From: Saccoglossus kowalevskii | Taxonomy: Eukaryota > Hemichordata > Enteropneusta > Harrimaniidae | Length of the DNA stretch: 18,566 nucleotides | Assembly (NCBI RefSeq): GCF_000003605.2 | Contig: NW_003150775.1 | Coordinates: 26,330-44,895, forward strand | Reading direction: 5' to 3' | Shown: positions 1 to 8,870 of the stretch, in pieces | How the letters are laid out: each line of letters begins with the position of its first letter | How positions within the stretch are numbered: position 1 is the stretch's first letter | The notes under the pieces: model-generated | Databases searched by the model: none | What the model was told of the DNA's origin: nothing | What the model saw: the letters and a program-made list of their open reading frames with translations, nothing else | Program-made: the position numbers and the translations under genes

Positions 1-735
1 AAATAGAAACCCTCCCGTTGCATCTTCACAACAAATGTCAACATTGCCAAGAAAGCATTTGTACACTGTACATCCAAGTATTTTAAAATATGACACATGT
101 GTGTCCTCACTTTAAAATCACCGTGACTTTAAGTGCTTTATAATTAAACGCATTGAAGTGTTTTCCTTAAAATTGCAAACGAGTTGTATTACATTTGAAT
201 CTTTTATTATCGACTGATAACAAAAATCAGTTAACAGTCACTGTTTAAATACAATAATAGGTCATATGTAGGTAAGTATAAATCATTGTCGAATATAAGT
301 GATACAAAATAGCGATAAAATTAACGAATTGTACAGGAAAGTATAAAATATAATATGCTCGAATATATATGATGAAAATTAGATGATATTGTAATGAACT
401 ATAAAGTAACGGTACAGGTCGGTATAAAACAATATCGAATACTGTACAAATTATAGTCGAAGTCGTATGTGAATAATTTAACAAAACTAGTAATATAATC
501 TCGAGAATAAAATCAAAGTGTATTTTGATTATAAAAATAGTTCAATTTAATATTTACATACTATAATCTGGATGGGAGAGGTCTTCGCCGATGACTGATT
601 ACAACACTACTGTTTAAAAATTTAAAAGCGTTTTACTTTCTTGGGTTAAAACGTTTAATGTTTTTATAAATTTGTATAATAGTGAAAAACACTCATAATC
701 AATATTTTTGATTGCGTCAAAACACATATTGAGAA
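1..735. other. AT-rich non-coding stretch
   Basis: No reading frame here has protein-like composition. The one longer open frame on the minus strand is rich in Tyr, Ile and Phe, as random AT-rich DNA would be. A loosely repeated motif (GTAnAG..nGTATAAA followed by a CGAATA block) recurs near 268, 332 and 413, but spacing and identity are too poor to call a tandem repeat. I see no RNA gene, promoter or transposon end. Confidence 0.6.
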
Positions 736-790
736 GTGTGAAATATCAAGTGATTTCACTAGACACTGGCTTTGAAAATTACTTTCACAC
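736..790. repeat. Nested inverted repeat
   Basis: GTGTGAAA at 736-743 is the exact reverse complement of TTTCACAC at 783-790. Between them, 749-760 forms a smaller hairpin, AGTGA-TT-TCACT. The same AAAGTGT/ACACTTT word recurs up to about 960: ATTACACTTTCGCG at 877-890, GAAAGTGTG near 917, and ATTACACTTTTCGCG at 945-959. It could be the remains of a decayed short transposon or chance in AT-rich DNA. No target-site duplication was found. Confidence 0.35.
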
Positions 791-990
791 GAAACACAAT
801 CTAAATTTTAGAAAGTGCTTGTATCAGAGACAAAAAATATGTTTCCACTGATAATATGATTACACACATTATTATCATTACACTTTCGCGGAGTATTAGC
901 ACCCAAAAACATTTTGGAAAGTGTGTATGAGCAAAATATATCAAATTACACTTTTCGCGACCAAGCGCTTTGCACTGCAATCGTAACATA

Positions 991-1960
991 CAATAAAAAT
1001 CACATAATCAAGTAAATATTTATTAATAAATATGCACAATAATAAGCTACTGTATAACGTTTCAAAAAATGTATATTTAGCATAAAGAATATTTACAATC
1101 ATGCGTGTTTTTAACTAATCAAGTCTTCGACTTATCTGCAGCTGTCAGTAAATGTATTTACTGAAATTCGAACCTTTTGTGAAACTGTAGAACAAAACCC
1201 AATATTGTGAACATGGACACTTCAAAACAGATGAGTAATAAACTGAAACAAAAAATAACATCTTTAAACACTTTTTTTCTTTGATATAAAAGAACGTGCC
1301 CAATAGATTGCCCCGTGATGTCGTTGTTTCGAAAGCGGTCTCTCCGACCACATCATATACCTTGAAAAATAGTGGAACAAATAAAAAATCAATAAACATT
1401 CGCATTAGAAATAGATTTATTATGTTCCAATCTCGCTCTCATCCAATCTAATAATTTGCATCTATCCATTCACACCGTTCGTGTTTCATTTTTCTATCCA
1501 TGCAATGGTTTGATCGTATATTTCCCCCACTTTAAAATTTATAATCACCCTATAACACGGCTCAGTGAGGTATTTGAATTCGCCTACTAGAGTTCTTTTG
1601 GCACAGAGGACGAAGACAACTAACAATAGTTCATATCGACAGGATAAAATTAATTTCCATTTTCAATATTGGCAAAATTATGTCGTTTGCTCTGACCAAT
1701 CATGTTCTTTTCAATCCGTAAAATTATAATAATATTAAGATCCAGTAAGTAATGTTTAATTTCTTATCATCATATTTTAGCTAAAAATATGTGATGTAAA
1801 ATATTATTTTGAGTTGTTATATACTATTATAAGGTATAGTTCATACATGAGGTGTCAAACACACTACATAGTTTGTAATTTCATTCAGCTTCTCTCAGTC
1901 ATAATTCAAGACACATAAAATGCAAAACTATGGAGAGTATAGCGAATTATTTTATTTTTT
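991..1960. other. Non-coding stretch without recognisable features
   Basis: AT-rich sequence with no protein-like frame, repeat or RNA gene that I can support. The 86-codon minus-strand open frame at 1145-1405 is dominated by Phe, Tyr, Lys and Ser, shows no motif, and is best explained by base composition. Confidence 0.55.
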
Positions 1961-2087
1961 TAATATTCTTGTGTAGCCTGTAATTACGGATCTTCCGAAA
2001 TATACTGTGCGAGTCCATTTGGAGCTTAAAGGGCAGTAGTCGTCGCGCCACGCATATGTTAGATATATGGGTCTCGTATAAACAAAG

Positions 2088-2152
2088 ATGGCGACTTTGA
2101 CTGGTGCGCAGATCCACAAGTATAAACTGAGACGTTACGAAGCTTTAATTAG
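2088..2152 (+). CDS. Possible first coding exon (partial), unknown protein
   Basis: An ATG in a very good initiation context (AACAAAGATGG, A at -3 and G at +4) is preceded by an in-frame TAA at 2079-2081. It opens 21 codons, starting MATLTGAQIHKYKLRRYEAL, with a basic, Tyr-rich helical-looking stretch. The frame then reaches AG|GTATTT, a usable splice donor at 2153, leaving phase 2; unspliced it would stop at 2160. The upstream 100 bases are richer in CpG than the surroundings, as a promoter or 5'UTR would be. I do not recognise the protein and cannot find a second exon. The AAGATGGCGAC around the start also resembles a YY1-type promoter site, so a purely regulatory reading is possible. Confidence 0.28.
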
Positions 2153-2162
2153 GTATTTTTAG

Positions 2163-3784
2163 GTAGTTGAAAGATATCGAACGAGTCACCGACGGTAATT
2201 AGTGCATGTCGCGCCCAGGTAAAACCTCATACTCGTGATTTTCATAAGAAGAGCGCATTGGATTGTGGGTAAATCAATGTTTATCAACACAAATGTCGCA
2301 CATGCGCAGCGCGACGACTGCCGCGTTTTAATGTCTGGTTCTTTTTCAATAATCCACTTGTAGGTAAACATTCCATCGTACATTTTCTCAACCTAATGCT
2401 ACATGATGAAGTAAAGACAACGGATTTAATTTTTAAACACTTGGAAGCGATTTCACAATTAGTTACGGGGTACGCCATCTCGTTCAAGTTTATGAATAAT
2501 TACATTTTTCTGTTTCGTTGCTTTCTTGTAGACAGTCCCCAGCTTTTTCACGAAATAAGTCCTCGTAAAATCTTATACTTGTAAATATACAGTAAGATAT
2601 AAATGGTTTATATTTGAGAATAGATTAGCTGTTCATCTGCGGGAAAATACGTACTAAGGAACGTTTTATTGCATTTGTACAGAAACTGATTTTCAACTAA
2701 CCTTCTGACGAATCACAAATTACGCCATCAATGCGCCTCAAATTGCGTAAGAAAGGTCACATAGGGGGCTCTGATTTTGAGTATGGCCACACGATCATGG
2801 ACACGTAAGTAAAATTGAGCCTGAAAATTGTGGCGGCTTAATCTCCAGAAGTAGGGGGATCACACAAATTCCGATACACAATTCCAAAGAATGTAATATA
2901 ACAGCTAAAAAATCAAAAACACAGTCAGATCGAAAAGCTAGAATCGGTTACTTCTGAGAAAAAAATCCGTGATTCACGGGAATTTCCTAAGCAAATATTA
3001 ACATGAAACAAAAAAAGAGACGTTTCAAAAATGTAATAGTTTGCAAATATGCACTGCAGCATACAGATACATGCATTAGATATGTACTAGTCTGCTGTTC
3101 ACCATGAGGCATTTCCTTTGTTTAAAAGCTGTTGATGCCTAGGTGATTATACATGAGGGGGGGGGGGGTCTAGGAATGGAACACCCAATATATTCTATAC
3201 ATTTCATATATGAAGCGCCATAGTCTTCGCAGCGGTATGTCCAATATGGCTTCAATGCGACGTACATTTCATCGCCGACTGCGTCATCAAGCCAATGAAC
3301 ATTCTTATAAAACCAGTCAGTGAGACAGTCGGAAACTATTTATAATAACAGATTGGGCCCATCCGGCCAATTCCTATACACTAATGCACTAAATATAGAA
3401 CATTACTCCCGTTAAACAGTTCAGTATAAAAGCTATTAACAATTATTGTTATTATTAGCAGAATAATTATGAATGCTTTATCATGAAAGCCCCTGTGGTC
3501 AAAAGTCATATCATTGTTGAAATCTACATATACATGAGTTATTTTTTTTTATGATTCCAAGTCCTGCTCATTTTTCGAACCCCAGAGTATATCGTTTACG
3601 CTATGTGATTTCCATTTCCGCAACGCTGTTCTGTTATTTCATTTTATCCAAATTTTCTTATTAGGTAATAATTAGGTAACAAATAATAATTATAATAATA
3701 ACATTAATGATAACAACCAAAAAATGAACTATTTACACGTAACTGACGCATCTGCCATAGCTCGTCGCCAGGCGTACCTGCTTC
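2163..3784. other. Non-coding stretch with overlapping short open frames and a weak promoter-like spot
   Basis: Bases 2186-2584 are open for about 60 codons in two minus frames and one plus frame, none with recognisable domains. At 2767-2813 a short open frame ends at a consensus donor (ACAC|GTAAGT at 2808), but there is no acceptor or homology to support an exon. At 3292-3312 a CCAAT box is followed by TATAAAA, with nothing coding downstream. A run of 12 G lies at 3157-3168. No RNA genes were seen. Confidence 0.45.
3157..3168 (+). repeat. Poly-G tract (12 G)
   Basis: Uninterrupted run of 12 G in AT-rich surroundings. Similar runs occur at 4012-4022 (11 G) and 6984-6992 (9 G). They are slippage-prone, and assembly length may be unreliable. 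Confidence 0.9.
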
Positions 3785-3941
3785 TTAAAGCGGGGGAGTC
3801 GTCACCTGCGCATGCGTCAGATAGCCATAACATGTCATTGTTTACAAACAAGCTTCCACCCACGAGCCTTTGCGTTTTAGTGTTATTGTCGCTTGGGACT
3901 CAATTCCCGCGCGTGCGCAGGTGACCACCCTCCCGCTTTAA
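3785..3941. mobile_element. TTAA-flanked MITE (piggyBac-like, non-autonomous)
   Basis: The left arm from 3789 reads AGCGGGGGAGTCGTCACCTG and continues CGCATGCG. The right arm, reverse-complemented from 3937, reads AGCGGGAGGGTGGTCACCTG and continues CGCACGCG, so about 28 bp of terminal inverted repeat has only a few mismatches. Both ends abut TTAA (3785-3788 and 3938-3941), and similarity stops exactly there. A 149 bp element with TTAA target duplications and no coding capacity fits a miniature element mobilised by a piggyBac-type transposase; that assignment rests on the TTAA only, because the termini do not begin with the CCC typical of many piggyBac ends. The 66-codon open frame at 3724-3924 runs through the left end and is not regarded as a gene. 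Confidence 0.72.
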
Positions 3942-4011
3942 ATATCGTCCACCGTCAATGAAATAAAACTACAAATATTATATTATTTATTTTTGTTGGC
4001 TTCGACTATGT

Positions 4012-4022
4012 GGGGGGGGGGG
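4012..4022 (+). repeat. Poly-G tract (11 G)
   Basis: Uninterrupted run of 11 G just right of the first TTAA element. Simple slippage repeat. Confidence 0.9.
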
Positions 4023-4384
4023 ACAGTGTATCTCTAGTTTTACTGAAAGGTAAAATACCGTGACGACCCCCATGCATATTTGGTAGCTAATTTTCATATT
4101 AATTATTTTAGCCAGTGTAAGCAAAATATTCTAACATCTAATAATTTTGCTCCTTCACTGACTGCAAAGAATTTTCATTTTTTCTATAAAACAATAAGGA
4201 TTGCACATACTCTATATTCACACACATTTGCAGAGTTTAACATGCTTATATTATCAACCGTCATGAACACCTCAACTTTTCAATTTGATATTTCATGTAG
4301 CCTTTTTTTAAATATCAGGCTAAATTTACGTTGTTTTTTTATTCCATTTCCCTATGATTTTTCTGTTTCATTCTCCCAGTATCG

Positions 4385-4547
4385 TTAAAGGGGAACCGCT
4401 CAATCCCTTGGATTGCACCAAAGAATCATGGGACACTATTGTTTATGTTGTTTACAATGTTAATCTATCTTTTGTTATCCATTGTTATTTTAATCCAGAA
4501 AGTAAATTTGTTGTAAAATTAATCTTAACTGGAAGGTGCCCCTTTAA
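4385..4547. mobile_element. TTAA-flanked MITE (second family)
   Basis: The left end reads TTAA then AGGGGAACC (4385-4397). The right end reads GGTGCCCCT then TTAA (4535-4547), so the inverted terminus is AGGGG(A/C)ACC with TTAA duplicated on both sides. The interior is 155 bp, AT-rich and non-coding. TTAAAGGGG...CCCCTTTAA ends are common among piggyBac-like MITEs in aquatic invertebrates (recalled, not searched). The inverted repeat is short (about 9 of 10 bases), so this call is weaker than the element at 3785. The ends differ from that element, so it is a separate family. Confidence 0.5.
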
Positions 4548-4849
4548 ACTTTTCTGTATACGCTGGAGTCTACAAAGCTATGTTATATAAACTCAAATGG
4601 TAATTCGTCACTGATTTGATGTCGGATTAATAGTAGATCATGGAGTAGAGGTGAAGTGTCGACCTAATCACAAATCATATATAAATGGTAGTAGGTGATC
4701 ATAGTCCTTGATATTTATTCAATATAACCAGACGGGACCATCTGTCCCAGCAGCTTTTTAAATTAAAAAACAATTCTTGAATCGTCATAAACAGTTGTAT
4801 TAACGCCAGAGCGCTTCGTGCAGTGGAGGGAGGCGCCTACCTAGTCGTC

Positions 4850-4873
4850 GTCTCATTTGGATTCCAATGAGAC
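4850..4873. repeat. Short perfect-stem hairpin
   Basis: GTCTCATT (4850-4857) and AATGAGAC (4866-4873) are exact reverse complements around an 8-base loop. A smaller hairpin, GGGAC-catct-GTCCC, lies about 115 bases upstream (near 4735), and two TTTTAAATTAAAA near-palindromes flank the region (about 4756 and 4877). It may be part of an old inverted-repeat element, but no ends could be defined. Confidence 0.4.
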
Positions 4874-4899
4874 TGGTTTTAAATTAAAACAGTTGGGTA

Positions 4900-5394
4900 T
4901 ATAAATTAATTATAAGTACGGTTGTCTTGACGCCTATGTATAGATTTTAATTGCTTTCTATTAATTATTCGGTAATAAGTAATTATAATCAACGCATGTA
5001 CATATTCTGTTATAATTACAACTCAGTTAAATCAATTCCTTCATTATCATCCTTTTGTTGATGCATTGAAACATTCATTCATCTATGGAGACGCAATGTT
5101 GATAACTTTGTATATTTTTGTGTATAGTGTTTTAAAATGGTATGATTTATCCTGGGCGTGCGCATTTACGTTTTACAATGTTTTATCCAACTCATATGCT
5201 TGCTATTAAAACAGCGTGTTTGTTTTACCCAACTTTTGTGTTCCTATCAAGATAAAATTAGAACCATAATTAATAAATGCTAAAAATACCAAAATGTATT
5301 CCCGTCGTCTTTTTAGCATGCTTTGGGTTGTCTCGCCATCTGATGGTACCTGTGGCTACAATACTGTATATTTATTAAATTACAATTTCTCAAC
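4900..5394. other. Non-coding AT-rich stretch
   Basis: No supported feature. At 5330-5345 the sequence TCGCCATCTGATGG partially matches a CTCF-type core but is a weak match. Confidence 0.5.
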
Positions 5395-5424
5395 TTTATT
5401 ATTATCTTATTATTATATTATCTA
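5395..5424. repeat. Imperfect TTA/ATT microsatellite
   Basis: Consecutive TTATT and ATT units with two interruptions, in an AT-rich neighbourhood. Confidence 0.6.
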
Positions 5425-5726
5425 TATAGAATATTTTATCTACGTCCGGGCCGGTCGGTAAGTAAACACCACGCCCACGCATTGATATATATACTGTATA
5501 TATCCTGTCCACTTGTTAGTGTTTTAACGCGTTTTTGAGATATATTGTAACCCAAAGATTTTTTTCTTTGAATCTCGAGAAGACTTTTTTTGATAATTAT
5601 AAAAGCGTCGCATTAGTCGAGACGAATAGGATTTCAGCCTCGGATAAATATAGATATAGTTTTGCCTAACAAACATTTATAACATATTTGTTTATATGTA
5701 GTTCATTTTAAAAGGTCATAAGAACT

Positions 5727-5972
5727 ATGTATGGGAAGGAAATGTCGTTGAAGGGCACTGTGGTCTCCGCGACGCGTCGTGTTCGATGCGAGTCTCACGC
5801 GACATGTAGAACGCGTGTAAAATACTTGTTTGTTTCCACGAAATTTAGCCGCGCGTGGCGCGAGGGCTGTGGCGCGTTCAAGAATGTAGAATTTCAGAAT
5901 GTCACCTCCGCAGATGATTTCGGGTCTATGATTTTAATTTGTTGTGACAGATGTTCACGAGTATATGATTAA
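5727..5972 (+). other. CpG-rich block carrying an 81-codon ORF of unknown status
   Basis: Bases 5761-5880 contain 19 CpG dinucleotides in 120 bases, many as runs such as CGCGACGCGTCG and GCCGCGCGTGGCGCG, while the flanks are nearly CpG-free. ACGCGT occurs at 5772 and 5811, and also upstream at 5527. An ATG-started frame spans the block and runs to TAA at 5970, giving a basic, Cys-containing 81-residue peptide with no signal peptide or domain I recognise. GC-rich DNA opens frames easily, so a 5'UTR or promoter CpG island is at least as likely as a small gene. An unmethylated regulatory island feeding the motif cluster at 6103-6162 is my preferred inference. Confidence 0.35.
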
Positions 5973-6102
5973 CTTAAAACTTATTTATCAAACGTGGGGC
6001 AAGAGTTCCGGAATCAATATAGGGTGGGACGGTTCATGTAAAAAAATGACCTGATTCTTCGATCGAAAGAAGCATGCGTGGTTGATCTGGCATGATAACA
6101 AG

Positions 6103-6162
6103 CACGTGTAATATACATCCGGAAATAGCACCATCTAGCGACGAAGCGCGTTCGTGACGTCA
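6103..6162. promoter_or_regulatory. Motif cluster: E-box, ETS, CTCF-like, CRE
   Basis: Within 60 bases lie CACGTG (E-box, 6103-6108), CCGGAAAT (ETS-type, 6119-6126), GCACCATCTAGCGA (6128-6141) and the full CRE palindrome TGACGTCA (6155-6162). The third matches the bilaterian CTCF core, in its CCATCTAG orientation, at 11 of 14 positions. The combination is typical of promoters or proximal enhancers. It sits just downstream of the CpG-rich block, which supports a regulatory reading, but no transcript can be assigned on either strand. Confidence 0.4.
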
Positions 6163-6980
6163 CAATGAGATGTAAACAATGCCGTTCACATCTACATTTT
6201 TGCCATAAACGAACGATCACAGTTCAAGCAATATGTGCTCATTTTCAATTACACGTTTTCACTGATTTGTTTTTGGTACGTACAATAAAAGTCGTACACA
6301 CTGTAATAGTACTTTTCGTTTTTCATCGAACGAATATCATCGTCTGCCACGCTGCAAAAGAAAATTTGTAGTTTGGGATTACGTCATATTTGTTCATGAA
6401 CATGCAGTGATAACCAACACTTCTCAGCATCCTTATTACATCTTTTAAGTCTGGAATTGATCAGCAGTTTTGTACCGGATACAAAGTATCCCAGGCAAAC
6501 ATCTACAATTTCAGGCGAGGAACTGCGTTTTGACAAAGACAAACTTGTTCAATCAAGCTTAGCCACATTTGTTGCATTTATTTTGAATTGTGTCAAAGTT
6601 CACCATTGACGTCATCAAGTCATGTTCTGCTTTTTGTGTAACTATTAAAGTTCGAAATACGTCATTGTTGGATGTACATTGCATCTATCTGTGAATGTAT
6701 TTGTGAAAACTACAATCCAACTATGAGGTAAAAAGAAAAAGAAAAAGGAAATGCAACAAAATGTTGAAAAAAACACACACAAAATGTGCTGATATTAAAA
6801 TGCGGCACTGGCAGTCGTCGAGCGTCGTGCTCCCGTGTGGTGTTGTTTACATGTGCTGTAAACATCGCGTGGGTCCCACATCTAATTCGAGGCACGGCGT
6901 CTGTGGCGTTTCAATAGAAAAACATTTTGAATACAGACGCGTGCACGTGTCCCAAAAGTAAGGGGCCGGCAACTAGAAAT
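6163..6980. other. Non-coding stretch with a CRE and small palindromes
   Basis: The full CRE TGACGTCA lies at 6607-6614, and partial CRE words (TTACGTCA, TACGTCAT) occur near 6380 and 6658. Near 6847 TGTTTAC and GTAAACA form a 7 bp stem with a 7-base loop, and GTGGGTCCCAC near 6870 is an 11-base palindrome. Both lie in a moderately CpG-rich patch (6800-6950). The overlapping 61- and 66-codon frames on opposite strands at 6710-6961 show no domain and are not called genes. Confidence 0.4.
6607..6614. promoter_or_regulatory. CRE palindrome
   Basis: Exact TGACGTCA, the CREB/ATF consensus, one of four in the window. A single site without transcript evidence. Confidence 0.4.
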
Positions 6981-6983
6981 TGC

Positions 6984-6992
6984 GGGGGGGGG
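6984..6992 (+). repeat. Poly-G tract (9 G)
   Basis: Run of 9 G; third such tract in the window. Confidence 0.85.
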
Positions 6993-7980
6993 ATATTACA
7001 CCCTTTGTTTACCATCTTTTCATTCAGACCCGAAGAATGGATTTCTATTAGTCAGTAAGAAAGGTTTGAATTAGAGGGAATATAACATATTCAAAACAAA
7101 CTACTACATGTAAGGGCAAAACGACTAGTACATGTGCACATATAAATATATTATGCAAATTAAATCTGATTAAAATACGATCATTGTCAAGTTTAGGATG
7201 TCTAGCATGTTCTATACTTCATACTTGTTTTTACTAACGTGACAGAAAATTCTGTTTTAAACAAATATTTAAACATGCCCAACCCGGCACTAGAAATATT
7301 GTTTCTGCCACTACTTCTCATAGGAAGTAAAAATGTTTTTAAAATATCAATCATTCCTGTCTTTTAAATAGTATAGTAAGGTAGTTAGGTATTATAACAA
7401 CATCCTATTTATATTAGTTAACAATTAATTAATAATGGTATTTTCTTAAATCAATTCCTCAAAATATTAAGAATACGCGACGTTTCTGTCTGCGCGGTAC
7501 TGCTGAGATATTGGTATTCATTAGACATCCGAACTAGAGCAAAATGCATAGTGTTCCTTATTAGTTCCCTCTGTGCGACCGTGTTTATCATGAGACACAA
7601 ATACTCTTTTCACTGAAACGGACTGGAATTCTGTCATGTTCCCGGAATGGGTGGGGCTTTAGGAGAAACCTACCAACGGGTATACGGGGAACCCAAGGGG
7701 TCTTTAAATTATGTTTTAAAATGTTTTGATATTTTCAAGGGTTCTTTTTTGAATTTTTCAGGAATCAAAGCTGTGTTTAAACTATTTTAAGAGGTGGGTT
7801 TTTCTCGAAAATTTGTTTCAAGGAGTGATTGGTAAATTTGAATTCCCGGCTCGTATTTTTTTTTATCTCGGTTCAGACCTCTAGCCACTTCACTACTGTG
7901 GCGTACCTGTGTATACTAAAAAATGCCGCTGAGGGCAGTATAAGAAACAGGAACGGCAACTTTATATGCAAGGGACATAG
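6993..7980. other. Non-coding AT-rich stretch
   Basis: No supported gene, RNA or repeat. The open frame starting at 7829 extends into the MITE at 7981, and its codon content changes abruptly there, so it is read as accidental. Confidence 0.5.
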
Positions 7981-8093
7981 TAGCCTGACAAGGTCGCGTG
8001 AGTTGCACCCTCCGCGGTGCTCCAAACCCAACACAGTTGGGTCTGATGCCGTTGGGCCGACGAGGGCGCCACTCACGCCTACATGTCAGGCTA
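7981..8093. mobile_element. TA-flanked hairpin MITE (Tc1/mariner-like)
   Basis: The left end reads TAGCCTGACA and continues AGGTCGCGTGAGTTGCACCCTC. The right end, reverse-complemented from 8093, reads TAGCCTGACA and continues TGTAGGCGTGAGTGGCGCCCTC. That gives about 32 bp of inverted repeat with a handful of mismatches. TA at each outer boundary (7981-7982 and 8092-8093) fits a TA target duplication, leaving a 109 bp element. A second perfect hairpin, CCCAAC-ACA-GTTGGG, lies inside the loop (about 8028-8042). The element is GC-rich and non-coding in an AT-rich setting. Because TA is part of the palindrome, the superfamily is inferred and not proven. A structured non-coding RNA is an alternative. 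Confidence 0.6.
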
Positions 8094-8396
8094 GAGACAG
8101 AGATATATTATAAATATATAGTTTTCATGAATAATTTTCTCTCTGCAGATCGCCTCTAATCTATCTCAGATTTTCAAATGGTCAACCCCTTAAAAACAAA
8201 CGTGGGACTCTTGTCAAGGAAACCCCTATACACCATATAATATCACTCCAGCAGTGGTTACTAGTAAGTGATTGGAATGCAATTTTCACCCTTATTGAAT
8301 ATATGCATAATTATCTGTTCTATGATAAATTGCGTCGATTTCTTTTAAGGTTGCACTCCGTCCGACTGCAACCACATCATGCGTAGGCTCACGTTT
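8094..8396. other. Non-coding stretch
   Basis: Nothing supported beyond simple AT-rich sequence. The overlapping minus-strand frame at 8292-8510 has no recognisable domain. Confidence 0.45.
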
Positions 8397-8522
8397 ATTG
8401 GTATAACGTGACGTCAACACAAGTTGTATCCCGCCGTAAATAGCGACTTCAGATTCGATAAAAATAGCAAAAATGACGTCAAATGTGAGTGACTGCCGCA
8501 TGCCAGTCAATCATTGGCGCGC
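8397..8522. promoter_or_regulatory. Promoter-like cluster: inverted CCAAT, two CREs, GGCGCGC
   Basis: ATTGG (inverted CCAAT) near 8397 is followed by TGACGTCA at 8409-8416. A second TGACGTCA lies at 8474-8481. A second ATTGG at 8513-8517 overlaps GGCGCGC (8516-8522), giving TTGGCGCGCAAA, an E2F-type word. TGACTG...CAGTCA forms a 6 bp inverted repeat just upstream (about 8489-8508). CCAAT plus CRE plus E2F words in about 130 bases is the composition of a housekeeping-type promoter. No transcript start, strand or coding exon can be assigned. Chance co-occurrence cannot be excluded. Confidence 0.35.
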
Positions 8523-8870
8523 AAACTGTCATTTTGGATCCCAAGCTCCTTCCCAGAAATCCTTGCGGCCCGAAAGTAATATAACACTGCGTGGGAGATT
8601 GCGGAAATCCCAGACTATCATTGCAAAAAAGTTCACTGTTTTAGAGACGTGTTCATGAACTTGAAATCTAGTAAAGGCATTAACACCCCCAATTCACGAG
8701 AGCTGTGAAATAGTTGAACACGATAAAACAGACTACACTTTTTTTATTGGGCTTGTATTATGTTTTGCACCTTGACAAAAAAAAATATGCCCTGAATTTG
8801 GATTCTGTCGCTCTGTGTCTAGGAAATGCTATTAAATTATAGACCCTTTCTTTCTAAGGTCTGTGATTGA

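Noticed and set aside
2186-2584. Three overlapping 62-67 codon frames on both strands
   Set aside because: All are open at once over the same bases, none has a recognisable motif, and no splice structure favours one of them.
2732-2807. Open frame from an ATG ending at a consensus GTAAGT donor (GT at 2808)
   Set aside because: About 25 open codons plus a six-base donor word are expected by chance in a window this size, and no acceptor, promoter or homology supports an exon.
3292-3321. CCAAT box, TATAAAA and TCAGT in order
   Set aside because: The initiator-like word lies too close to the TATA box, and no coding or RNA feature follows. AT-rich DNA gives TATAAAA often.
3570-3590. TTCGAACCCC, resembling a reverse-strand tRNA B box
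   Set aside because: The flanking bases do not form a T-arm stem and no A box or acceptor stem is present. The same holds for TTCGAACC near 1169 and TCGAACC near 12127.
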